Shown piece after piece: positions 1-6,779 of a DNA stretch of 7,095 bases. The stretch is from Flavobacteriales bacterium (lineage in GTDB: Bacteria; Bacteroidota; Bacteroidia; UBA10329). Numbering within the stretch: position 1 is the first letter of the stretch; each line of letters starts with the position of its first letter. A program made the translations under genes and the position numbers. Where the stretch lies: contig DMRV01000038.1 in the NCBI GenBank assembly GCA_003456455.1, forward strand, positions 1-7,095, read 5' to 3'. Below the pieces are notes generated by a model. It saw nothing but the letters and a program-made list of their open reading frames with translations, did not search any database and was not told the origin of the DNA.

Positions 1-1171
1 AGCCAATATTGTGGTTATCAACACATGCGGTTTTATCGACAATGCAAAACAGGAAAGTATAGACACCATCCTACGTTTTGCTCAAGCAAAAGAAGATGGT
101 TTGGTCGAGAAAGTGTTTGTGACGGGTTGCTTATCTGAACGATACAAGCCCGATTTAGAAAAGGAAATTACTAACGTAGACCAATACTTTGGAACACGTG
201 ATTTGCCTAAGCTTTTAAAAGTCCTTGGTGCCGACTATAAGCACGAATTGGTTGGTGAACGACTTTTAACTACGCCATCGCATTACGCTTATTTTAAGAT
301 TTCTGAAGGGTGCGATAGGCCTTGTTCTTTCTGTGCTATTCCGCTTATGCGAGGTAAGCATAAATCAACACCAATTGAAGAATTAGTTGAATCTGCTAAA
401 AAACTTGCAGCCAAAGGAGTTAAGGAGTTGATGGTGATTGCCCAAGATTCAACTTATTACGGTCTTGATATTTACGGTAAAAGACGCTTGGCCGATTTAC
501 TAACCGAGCTTTGTAAAGTTGAAGGCATTGATTGGATACGCTTGCACTATGCGTTCCCCGCAGGGTTTCCTGAAGATGTGTTGGATGTAATGGCCAAACA
601 GCCGAAAATCTGCAATTACCTAGATATGCCGCTACAGCATATTGCTGATAACGTGCTTAAATCTATGCGTAGAGGCACAACTAAAGCAAAGACTGACAAG
701 CTCCTAAATTTCATCAAGGAACGTGTTCCTGGTGTCGCTTTAAGAACAACTTTGATTGTTGGTTATCCCGGAGAAACAGAGGAGGATTTCAATATTCTGG
801 TCGACTGGGTAAAGGAAATGCGATTCGAACGCTTGGGTGTATTCACCTATTCTCATGAGGAGAACACGCATGCTTATGTACTTGAGGATGACGTTCCCGA
901 AGAGGAGAAACAAAGACGAGCCGAAGTTGTAATGGAAGTGCAGCAGGAAATTTCTATGGAGAAAAACCAAGAACTGGTAGGTAAAACACTCAAGGTTTTA
1001 GTTGACCGTGTTGAAGGCGACCAATTTGTTGGAAGAACCGAATATGACTCTCCAGAAGTGGACAATGAAGTACTTGTTCCTGCTAAAGGCAGCTATTTGA
1101 GAGTTGGTGATTTTGCTGATATAGAGATTACGGGTGCCGAGCATTTCGACCTGATTGGAAAAGTAGTTTGA
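1..1171 (+). CDS. rimO: Ribosomal protein S12 methylthiotransferase RimO (5' end cut by window edge)
   Basis: This radical-SAM enzyme adds a methylthio group to an aspartate of ribosomal protein S12 in the cytoplasm. The reading frame is open to the left edge (codons start at base 2), so the GTG at 11 is an internal valine and not the start; about 45 N-terminal residues are probably missing. Visible parts are two cysteines of the N-terminal iron-sulfur domain (in INTCGF and VTGCLSERY), the radical-SAM CxxxCxxC motif CDRPCSFC at 311-334, the downstream radical-SAM core with LDMPLQH and GYPGETEEDF, and a C-terminal TRAM domain from about base 960 with EYDSPEVDNEV. The sequence after the cysteine motif (AIPLMRGKHKS) matches RimO rather than the tRNA enzyme MiaB, which usually has a VVPxxRGxExS-like stretch. 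The first N-terminal cysteine lies outside the window. The stop overlaps or abuts the start of bshC, so the two are probably co-transcribed. Confidence 0.95.
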   Translation, partial: ANIVVINTCGFIDNAKQESIDTILRFAQAKEDGLVEKVFVTGCLSERYKPDLEKEITNVDQYFGTRDLPKLLKVLGADYKHELVGERLLTTPSHYAYFKISEGCDRPCSFCAIPLMRGKHKSTPIEELVESAKKLAAKGVKELMVIAQDSTYYGLDIYGKRRLADLLTELCKVEGIDWIRLHYAFPAGFPEDVLDVMAKQPKICNYLDMPLQHIADNVLKSMRRGTTKAKTDKLLNFIKERVPGVALRTTLIVGYPGETEEDFNILVDWVKEMRFERLGVFTYSHEENTHAYVLEDDVPEEEKQRRAEVVMEVQQEISMEKNQELVGKTLKVLVDRVEGDQFVGRTEYDSPEVDNEVLVPAKGSYLRVGDFADIEITGAEHFDLIGKVV

Positions 1172-1173
1172 AC

Positions 1174-2769
1174 GTGAGTCTTACAAAAATATCGTTGGAG
1201 CATACCGGCCGGTTCAATCGCCTTATTCTTGATTACCTCAGTAAAGACGAAAAGCTGAATGATTTTTATTCGCTTCAGCATACACTAGAGAATTACAAGC
1301 AACAGATTCAAAATCGTTCTCAATTCCCTGTAAATCGGGAATTACTGGCGGACTCTTTACTTTCTCAATACCAAGCTATTGGTGGAGCAAAAGATTCTGT
1401 TTTGACAAATATCGAATCGCTCAGAAAGGAAAACACGTTTACTGTAACTACAGGTCACCAGCTTAACATTTTTACTGGTCCGCTGTATTTCATTTATAAG
1501 ATTCTACATACGGTTAAACTCGCAGAAGTGCTTCGTGCTGCATATCCAGAAAACCAGTTTGTTCCAATTTATTGGATGAATTCTGAAGATCACGACATTG
1601 AGGAAGTTGGTCAATTCAATTTATTTGGAAAAAAATACGTTTGGGAAACAGACCAAACAGGCGCCACGGGAAGAATGAATCCGGCAAGCCTTGCAGACTT
1701 TTGTTCTGAACTGGAGGCTGTTTTATCAAATAGTGACAAAGCTTTGGGAACAGTTTCGATGTTTCGAGATGCGTACACCAAACACGGAAATCTTGCCACT
1801 GCAACAAGGTATTTTGCCAATGAGCTTTTTAAGGATTATGGCCTTGTCATTATCGATAGTGATGATTCCGAACTAAAAAGGTCTTTTACTGAATACTTCA
1901 AAAAGGACATCATCCAAAATAAACCTTACAATTTGGTTCGTAAGGCGAGTAAGAATTTAGAAACTGCTGGATATCATGCGCAGGTAAATCCGCGTCAGAT
2001 AAACTGTTTCTACCTAATGGACGGCATTCGAAATCGAATTGTTGCTACGGAAACAGGCTTTAAAGTTTTTGGAACCGACATCCGCTTCTCAGAAGCAGAA
2101 TTACTTGAGGAATTAGAACGCAACCCAGAAAGATTCAGTCCAAACGTTGTTCTGCGGCCGTTATTCCAAGAATTCATCCTTCCAAACCTGACATATGTTG
2201 GTGGTGCTGGAGAATTGTCTTACTGGCTTCAATACAAGGATTATTTCAACCAAATGGGAATCAGCTTTCCCATGCTTTCACTCAGAAATCATTTCTTACT
2301 AATTGATAGCGGTACATCTAGAAAAATGGAAGACTTGAAAGTTCTTCCTGAGGATTTGTTCCATTCTGTTGATGATCTTATCAAATCGCACGTTATAGAA
2401 ACATCAGACACCGATATTTCTATAGCAGATGAGCTGACACTCTTATCTCAATTGTACGCACAGTTGAAACAAAAAGCAGAGGATATTGACCCATCATTAG
2501 GGTCGGCTATTGAAGCAGAGGAATCGAGAACAACAAAAGGTATTGAACAATGGGGAAGTCGTTTTTCTCGATCACTCAAAAAACAAAATGAGGTTTCTGT
2601 AAACAGAATAAACAAGATTCATAAGAAGCTATTCCCAAACGGATATCTGCAAGAACGCCACGATAACTTCTTGGAGTTTCATTCCAAATCTGGTAAAGAT
2701 ATTTTAGAAGATATATACGAAGCAACTGCCCCATTCTCTAAAGAATTCACGGCTCTGAGCTTAGATTGA
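1174..2769 (+). CDS. bshC: Bacillithiol biosynthesis cysteine-adding enzyme BshC
   Basis: BshC catalyses the last step of bacillithiol synthesis, adding cysteine to glucosaminyl-malate, in the cytoplasm. The 531-residue product has full family length. Recognisable blocks are TGHQ with the following GPLYFIYK (residues about 93-108), PIYWMNSEDHD (131-141), VLRPLFQE and GGAGELSYW (about 326-351), and a charged, probably coiled-coil region at about 414-488, followed by FPNGYLQER. Family knowledge places the nucleotide-fold core first and a dimerising coiled coil near the end. I chose the GTG at 1174 because it puts the N-terminal T-G-[YR]-F block about 11 residues in, as I remember for relatives. 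The alternative TTG at 1168 overlaps the rimO stop by 4 nt and would add two residues. Either arrangement suggests translational coupling to rimO. BshA and BshB are not in the window. The family assignment is firm; the activity in this organism is inferred. Confidence 0.93.
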   Translation: MSLTKISLEHTGRFNRLILDYLSKDEKLNDFYSLQHTLENYKQQIQNRSQFPVNRELLADSLLSQYQAIGGAKDSVLTNIESLRKENTFTVTTGHQLNIFTGPLYFIYKILHTVKLAEVLRAAYPENQFVPIYWMNSEDHDIEEVGQFNLFGKKYVWETDQTGATGRMNPASLADFCSELEAVLSNSDKALGTVSMFRDAYTKHGNLATATRYFANELFKDYGLVIIDSDDSELKRSFTEYFKKDIIQNKPYNLVRKASKNLETAGYHAQVNPRQINCFYLMDGIRNRIVATETGFKVFGTDIRFSEAELLEELERNPERFSPNVVLRPLFQEFILPNLTYVGGAGELSYWLQYKDYFNQMGISFPMLSLRNHFLLIDSGTSRKMEDLKVLPEDLFHSVDDLIKSHVIETSDTDISIADELTLLSQLYAQLKQKAEDIDPSLGSAIEAEESRTTKGIEQWGSRFSRSLKKQNEVSVNRINKIHKKLFPNGYLQERHDNFLEFHSKSGKDILEDIYEATAPFSKEFTALSLD

Positions 2770-2814
2770 TTCATCAGTTTAAACACTTCCGAGATTTCTC
2801 TCGTTTGTGCATAA

Positions 2815-2848
2815 CCGAATTCTAAAAACTCCTTTTAGAAAATTTTCG
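2815..2848. terminator. Imperfect inverted repeat between converging bshC and porP-like genes, possible bidirectional terminator
   Basis: The left arm, ACCGAA followed by TTCTAAAA, pairs with TTTTAGAA followed by TTCGGT on the right. The loop is ACTCC, and AATT bulges out of the right arm. The right arm overlaps the last codons and stop of the minus-strand gene. Its place between two converging genes fits a shared terminator. Against this, the inner stem is AT-rich and there is no clean T-run on either side, so this is a weak candidate. Confidence 0.4.
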
Positions 2849-3935
2849 GTGTGCTTCTTGGACCCTGCCAGTTATAGCAGTTTCGAGCGCGCTTCTTGGC
2901 GTATCTAGACTTCTTTCCAAATCCAGCACGAGTAAACTCAATAATCAGCGCAATCTCGTGACTACCTGAGGTTGACCCGGCAAGCTTTGAGAGCGTGAGG
3001 TCATAACTGTAACCAATTTGATACATAAATGACTTATCACGAGTCGTTCCTCTCATGCCAACATTAAACATAATGGCATCTGTATCATTCGTTTCAAATT
3101 TGAACTCATTACGGTACCAAAGTCCAATCATAACTGGAGCTCGCAAAGCATACATTCCTACGTTAAGCGTAGAAAGCGTACGCTGATGTTCATACATGAT
3201 ATTTGGCGATAGGTACAGTGGGTTTTTACTCCGGGCTTTAGAAAGGGAAATGGCCATCGTATAATGCGCCAAGAACCTCATCGGTAGTTTTTCGGTTCTT
3301 CCAAGTAAAGACTCATTTGGCTGGGTGATATGATGGACCGCAAACCCTAACGTATTTGCGATTGTCTTTTTGCCCTTAATTCTACTTCCCCCCGCAGTGT
3401 TGATGTTGAATCGCGCGAGTATTCCAGCATTAAAATCTGGCATTTCCACTTTAAGTCTGTCTGGCCGTTCTGCATTTGTAGGGTTGATATTACCAAATAC
3501 AGGATGCAACTGATCAGAGAAGATAAACGCATCCCAATCTCTAATTTCCTTACTCATGTAAGCGGCATCTAAACCAAAATGAAGGTCGAACTGGCGCGGA
3601 AGAATAATCAAGCGATACGAATACATGAAACTGTAACGCTGAGTTTGAAGTTGACCTTCACCCTCATTACTAACATTCGCCAAAAAGCCAATTCCCCCAA
3701 AAATATTTGGGTCTCCAATATCTACACCGCCAGAGAACGTGGAGAAATCCCCTGGAACAGCGGTCCATAGATTACGGTAATTGAAATTGAACCTCAATCC
3801 TAAATCAGCGCCAGCATAAGCTGGGTTGATATAAGTTCTATTCGCATAAAACTGAGTAAAAGTGGCATCCTGAGCAAACGCCTCAGACATCACTAAAATC
3901 CCAACAGTAATCGCAAAAAGCAGTATTCGCATCAT
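2835..3935 (-). CDS. PorP/SprF-family type IX secretion system outer-membrane protein
   Basis: Members of this family are outer-membrane beta-barrel proteins that work with the type IX secretion system. PorP is part of the Porphyromonas system, and SprF is needed to export the gliding adhesin SprB in Flavobacterium. The 366-residue product has a signal peptide (residues 1-21, likely cut AFA|QDA) and then the family hallmark QDATFTQFYANRTYINPAYAG-like N-terminus. Alternating hydrophobic and aromatic strands follow, ending in SHEIALIIEF. The last 34 residues carry 10 Lys/Arg and one Cys. I start at the ATG at 3935 because AAGGA lies 9 nt upstream (3949-3945); ATG 3932 and TTG 3938 are in frame too. 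No large secreted adhesin, the usual neighbour of SprF-like genes, is adjacent. The gene is transcribed away from the lipoprotein and converges on bshC. Which paralogue this is, and which cargo it serves, cannot be told from the sequence. Confidence 0.88.
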   Translation of the reverse strand: MMRILLFAITVGILVMSEAFAQDATFTQFYANRTYINPAYAGADLGLRFNFNYRNLWTAVPGDFSTFSGGVDIGDPNIFGGIGFLANVSNEGEGQLQTQRYSFMYSYRLIILPRQFDLHFGLDAAYMSKEIRDWDAFIFSDQLHPVFGNINPTNAERPDRLKVEMPDFNAGILARFNINTAGGSRIKGKKTIANTLGFAVHHITQPNESLLGRTEKLPMRFLAHYTMAISLSKARSKNPLYLSPNIMYEHQRTLSTLNVGMYALRAPVMIGLWYRNEFKFETNDTDAIMFNVGMRGTTRDKSFMYQIGYSYDLTLSKLAGSTSGSHEIALIIEFTRAGFGKKSRYAKKRARNCYNWQGPRSTPKIF

Positions 3936-4096
3936 CAACTATAATCCTTGATTGTGTGGTTTATACTGCGTTTATCCATTTTCGTTACATAAACTTCAAT
4001 CATATTCTGAACTGCAATTGTATTAACATTAAGAGTTGAACATTTTTTTCCAAATCGTTGCTTGATGTCCGTTACTCAGATTAACTTCGATTTCTG
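3936..4096. promoter_or_regulatory. Divergent intergenic region carrying promoters for the PorP/SprF-like gene and the lipoprotein-serine operon
   Basis: This AT-rich stretch of about 160 bp separates two divergent genes and must hold both their promoters unless transcription comes from further away. On the plus strand TAACTTCG (4082-4089) matches five of the six fixed bases of the Bacteroidota -7 box TAnnTTTG. TTG at 4058-4060 or 4062-4064 lies 21 or 17 nt upstream, inside the spacing described for Flavobacterium. If used, transcription would begin almost at the ATG at 4097, giving a leaderless or nearly leaderless mRNA. I found no comparable element for the minus-strand gene, only the AAGGA ribosome-binding-like site at 3949-3945. 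I see no operator palindrome or riboswitch. Confidence 0.35.
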
Positions 4097-4837
4097 ATGA
4101 AACAAACACTTCAACTTCTACTCTTTTGCATTCTACTGTTCGGATGCCAAGAAATTGATGACAACGAAAGACCCGAAGTAATCATTGAATCTCCACTCCA
4201 AGGAGAAATTATAACCACAGATTCTAATCTTCGGTTAGCTGCAACATTAACTGACAATTCTGGCCTTATTCAGTACAAAATCACTATTAACGGAATTGAT
4301 TCGCTCAATGATGTTGGCGCTGATTCTACATTCTCCATTATATACATTGATGGAGTTCCTGATAAGGCTGAGACATTCTACTTAGACCAATTGATTGAAC
4401 TAAGCGATACCACGTTTAACGGATACTACGAACTAACTCTTTCTGCGGTTGATGTAGAAGGCAACGAATCAATTCGGGACACCGTTCTGTTTCAAATAAA
4501 GAACAGCATTGACTCGGAACCACCAATTATTGATACTGGCGGCCCTACGGCAGATACACTGGGATTCGGTCAAGGCTTTGTTCTTTCTGGAACGGTTACA
4601 GATTCTCAATCGCTAATATTTTCTGATATTTTCATCGGTCGGTCCAATTTCTCCGATACCATTCGGTTTGTCACGTTTCCTTGGGTTGGCAACAATGTGA
4701 TAGACTATGATAGCCAATTTAGCTGGTACCATCAGGTTGATAGTACTTGGAGCCAAGGAAAATACCACATTTACTACACCGCTTGGGATAATTATTCGGG
4801 CGTTTCCAAATCCATTCCATTTTACGTTAAGTATTAA
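4097..4837 (+). CDS. Lipoprotein with two tandem Ig-like domains, function unknown
   Basis: I do not recognise a named family with certainty; it resembles the Ig-like DUF4625-type lipoproteins of Bacteroidota. The 246-residue product starts with a lipoprotein signal: a Lys, a hydrophobic stretch, and the lipobox LFGC with the lipidated Cys at residue 17. Directly after it comes QEIDDNE, an acidic run resembling the lipoprotein export signal that sends some Bacteroidota lipoproteins to the cell surface. Two Ig-like beta domains follow, about 26-136 and 141-246. Each opens with a P-[EP]-[VI]-I strand and a [LG]T[LV]TD[NS] turn, and each ends with a G-Y/K-Y ... A-x-D-x-x-x-G-x-S type strand pair (109-134 and 221-246). 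No catalytic motif is visible, so a binding or structural role is more likely. The start is fixed by the signal peptide. It lies 6 nt upstream of the serine-synthesis fusion gene and is probably co-transcribed with it; no functional link is evident. Confidence 0.8.
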   Translation: MKQTLQLLLFCILLFGCQEIDDNERPEVIIESPLQGEIITTDSNLRLAATLTDNSGLIQYKITINGIDSLNDVGADSTFSIIYIDGVPDKAETFYLDQLIELSDTTFNGYYELTLSAVDVEGNESIRDTVLFQIKNSIDSEPPIIDTGGPTADTLGFGQGFVLSGTVTDSQSLIFSDIFIGRSNFSDTIRFVTFPWVGNNVIDYDSQFSWYHQVDSTWSQGKYHIYYTAWDNYSGVSKSIPFYVKY

Positions 4838-4843
4838 TTTACC

Positions 4844-6742
4844 ATGATTGAGGAAAAGAGAAGAACCTTTGTTTTTGATTTTGACAGCACGCTTACTCAG
4901 GTAGAAGCGTTTGAAGAATTAGCTGAGGTGTCGCTAAAAGGAGACCCGAAACGCAAGGACAAAATCGCACAGATTGGAAAGATTACCGATCAAGGTGTTG
5001 ATGGCGACATCACATTTACAGAATCGCTGGAAAAGCGATTGAAAATTCTAAATGCTCATAAAGACCATTTGGACCCTTTGATTCGTAAACTGAGTAGGAA
5101 AATATCTCCTTCCATTTCTCGGAACAAGGAATTCTTCAAGAAATATGCCGATGACATTTACATCGTTTCATGTGGCTTCAAAGAATTCATTGACCCCATC
5201 ATGGCTAAGTATAATATCCCATCAGAACGGATATTTGCCAATACATTTAAGTTTAACAAAGGAGGGAAAATTACAGGGTTTGATCGCGATAACGACTTAT
5301 CTAAACCAGACGGTAAGATTGATCAATTGAAGAAAATGAACCTTCCTGGAGAGATTCACATGATTGGCGATGGTTTTTCAGACTATCAAACGCGCGCAGC
5401 GGGAATTGCAGACAAGTTTTATGCATTCACAGAAAACGTGAGTAGAGAAAACATCTTAGAGAAAGCCGATCACGTTGCTCCAAGTCTAGACGAATATCTC
5501 TACAAAGAGAATCTTCCCATGTCAATTTCATATCCAAAAAACAGGATTAAAGTCTTGCTTTTAGAAGGCATCCATGAGGATGCAGTTGAGCATTTAAAGA
5601 AAGAAGGTTATCAGGTAGAATTGATATCCGGAAGTTTGAGTGAAGATGAACTATGCGAGGCTATTAAAGGACAGCATATTCTGGGCATACGATCCAAAAC
5701 GCAGATTACACCAAAGGTGGTTGATGCAGCCGATAGATTATTGGCAATTGGTGCTTTTTGTATTGGAACCAATCAGATTGACCTTGATGCATGTATGAAC
5801 AAAGGTATTTCGGTTTTTAATGCTCCATTTAGCAACACAAGAAGTGTCGTTGAGATGGTTATTGGTGAAATTATCATGCTCATGCGCGGCACGCTGCAGA
5901 AAAGTATGGCAATGCACCGTGGCGAGTGGAACAAATCTGCTAAAGGAAGTGTAGAGATTCGAGGTAAGAAATTAGGGATTGTTGGCTACGGTAATATTGG
6001 TTCCCAATTAAGTGTGCTTGCTGAAGGATTGGGAATGCAAGTGTTGTATTACGATAAGGAAGAAAAACTGGCACTGGGAAATGCACAAAAAGTTAATTCT
6101 CTAAAGGACTTAATGCGAAAGTCTGACGTGGTAACATTTCATGTAGATGGTCATCCAGACAACGAAGGAATAATTGGTAAGAAGGAACTGGCTTGGATGA
6201 AAGACGGAGCGATCTTCATAAATCTGGCAAGAGGAAAAGTGGTTGATTTATTTGCGCTGAAAACTGCCTTAGAATCTGGTAAAATTGGCGGTGCTGCTGT
6301 TGATGTTTTTCCGAAAGAACCAAAATCAAATGACGAACCGTTTGAATCTCCTTTGATGGGAATGGAAAACGTAATTCTTACACCACATGTTGGTGGAAGC
6401 ACCATTGAAGCCCAGAAAAACATTGCCGCTTACGTACCTGAAGCGCTGGTCAATTACGTAAATACGGGCGATAGTTTTGCAAGTGTAAATCTTCCGAATA
6501 TTCGTGTTCCGCAAGTGAATGGGGCGCACCGTTTGCTACATGTTCATCAGAACATTCCAGGCATCATGGCGCGGATAAACAACATTTTCTCGCGATTCAA
6601 CATTAATGTGGTTGGACAATATCTAAAGACCAATCAGAACATCGGTTACCTCGTTACGGATATTGACAAAGAATACAATTCAGATGTTGTAGATGAGCTA
6701 AAACGAATCGATCACACAATCAAGTTGCGCGTTCTTTACTAA
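4844..6742 (+). CDS. serA: Fused phosphoserine phosphatase-like HAD domain and D-3-phosphoglycerate dehydrogenase
   Basis: A 632-residue cytoplasmic protein predicted to catalyse the first step (3-phosphoglycerate oxidation with NAD) and the last step (phosphoserine hydrolysis) of serine synthesis. Residues 1-220 are a HAD-IB phosphatase: DFDST (nucleophile D12, acid D14), E21 and R65 at positions matching substrate-binding E20 and R56 of Methanocaldococcus jannaschii phosphoserine phosphatase, S109, K158 and GDGFSD (D176, D180). Residues about 233-632 align along their length with E. coli SerA: FCIGTNQIDLDA, FNAPFSNTRS, the NAD motif GYGNIG (381-386) with acidic D404, and active-site R463, D487, E492 and H515. 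The C-terminal ACT domain (about 560-632) retains H568, N570 and N588, equivalent to the serine-binding H344, N346 and N364 of E. coli SerA. A linker at about 221-232 joins the halves. No separate serC is nearby. No Shine-Dalgarno sequence precedes the ATG. The dehydrogenase is near certain; phosphatase specificity is inferred. Confidence 0.94.
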   Translation: MIEEKRRTFVFDFDSTLTQVEAFEELAEVSLKGDPKRKDKIAQIGKITDQGVDGDITFTESLEKRLKILNAHKDHLDPLIRKLSRKISPSISRNKEFFKKYADDIYIVSCGFKEFIDPIMAKYNIPSERIFANTFKFNKGGKITGFDRDNDLSKPDGKIDQLKKMNLPGEIHMIGDGFSDYQTRAAGIADKFYAFTENVSRENILEKADHVAPSLDEYLYKENLPMSISYPKNRIKVLLLEGIHEDAVEHLKKEGYQVELISGSLSEDELCEAIKGQHILGIRSKTQITPKVVDAADRLLAIGAFCIGTNQIDLDACMNKGISVFNAPFSNTRSVVEMVIGEIIMLMRGTLQKSMAMHRGEWNKSAKGSVEIRGKKLGIVGYGNIGSQLSVLAEGLGMQVLYYDKEEKLALGNAQKVNSLKDLMRKSDVVTFHVDGHPDNEGIIGKKELAWMKDGAIFINLARGKVVDLFALKTALESGKIGGAAVDVFPKEPKSNDEPFESPLMGMENVILTPHVGGSTIEAQKNIAAYVPEALVNYVNTGDSFASVNLPNIRVPQVNGAHRLLHVHQNIPGIMARINNIFSRFNINVVGQYLKTNQNIGYLVTDIDKEYNSDVVDELKRIDHTIKLRVLY

Positions 6743-6745
6743 TTC

Positions 6746-6779
6746 AAGCTGAATCTGAATCAAATTCAGAACTCAGCTT
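6746..6779. terminator. Strong two-part hairpin between converging genes, likely bidirectional terminator
   Basis: Outer arms AAGCTGA (6746-6752) and TCAGCTT (6773-6779) pair perfectly. Inner arms TCTGAAT (6754-6760) and ATTCAGA (6764-6770) also pair perfectly, around a CAA loop. Only a small internal loop (A opposite AC) interrupts the 14 base pairs. It begins 3 nt after the stop of the serine-synthesis fusion, and its right arm reaches the stop codon of the minus-strand yqaE-like gene. A short TTTT follows on the plus strand; there is no T-run on the other side. The hairpin is clear; its role as terminator is inferred from position. Confidence 0.6.

Noticed and set aside
11..13. GTG at position 11 as the start of rimO
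   Set aside because: The frame continues to the window edge with residues fitting the conserved strand before NTCGF, and the N-terminal cysteine region would be missing, so the gene is cut by the window.
1..1171. Assignment of the first gene as the tRNA methylthiotransferase MiaB
   Set aside because: The sequence after the radical-SAM cysteines (AIPLMRGKHKS) and the short, acidic TRAM end fit RimO better.
740..1281. Minus-strand open frames of 62-76 codons opposite rimO and the start of bshC
   Set aside because: They lie opposite strongly conserved coding sequence, have no recognisable domain, and look like chance shadows.
2770..2834. Small gene or RNA in the bshC-porP gap
   Set aside because: Only 65 nt, with no start and stop pair giving a meaningful peptide; only the inverted repeat is notable.
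6151..6529. Minus-strand open frames of 90 and 67 codons opposite the SerA domain
   Set aside because: They overlap the conserved NAD-binding and active-site regions of the plus-strand gene, and their translations show no family pattern.
4844..6742. Two separate genes wrongly merged by a missing stop or frameshift
   Set aside because: The frame is open through the junction with a plausible short linker and no codon break; the sequence itself supports a true fusion.
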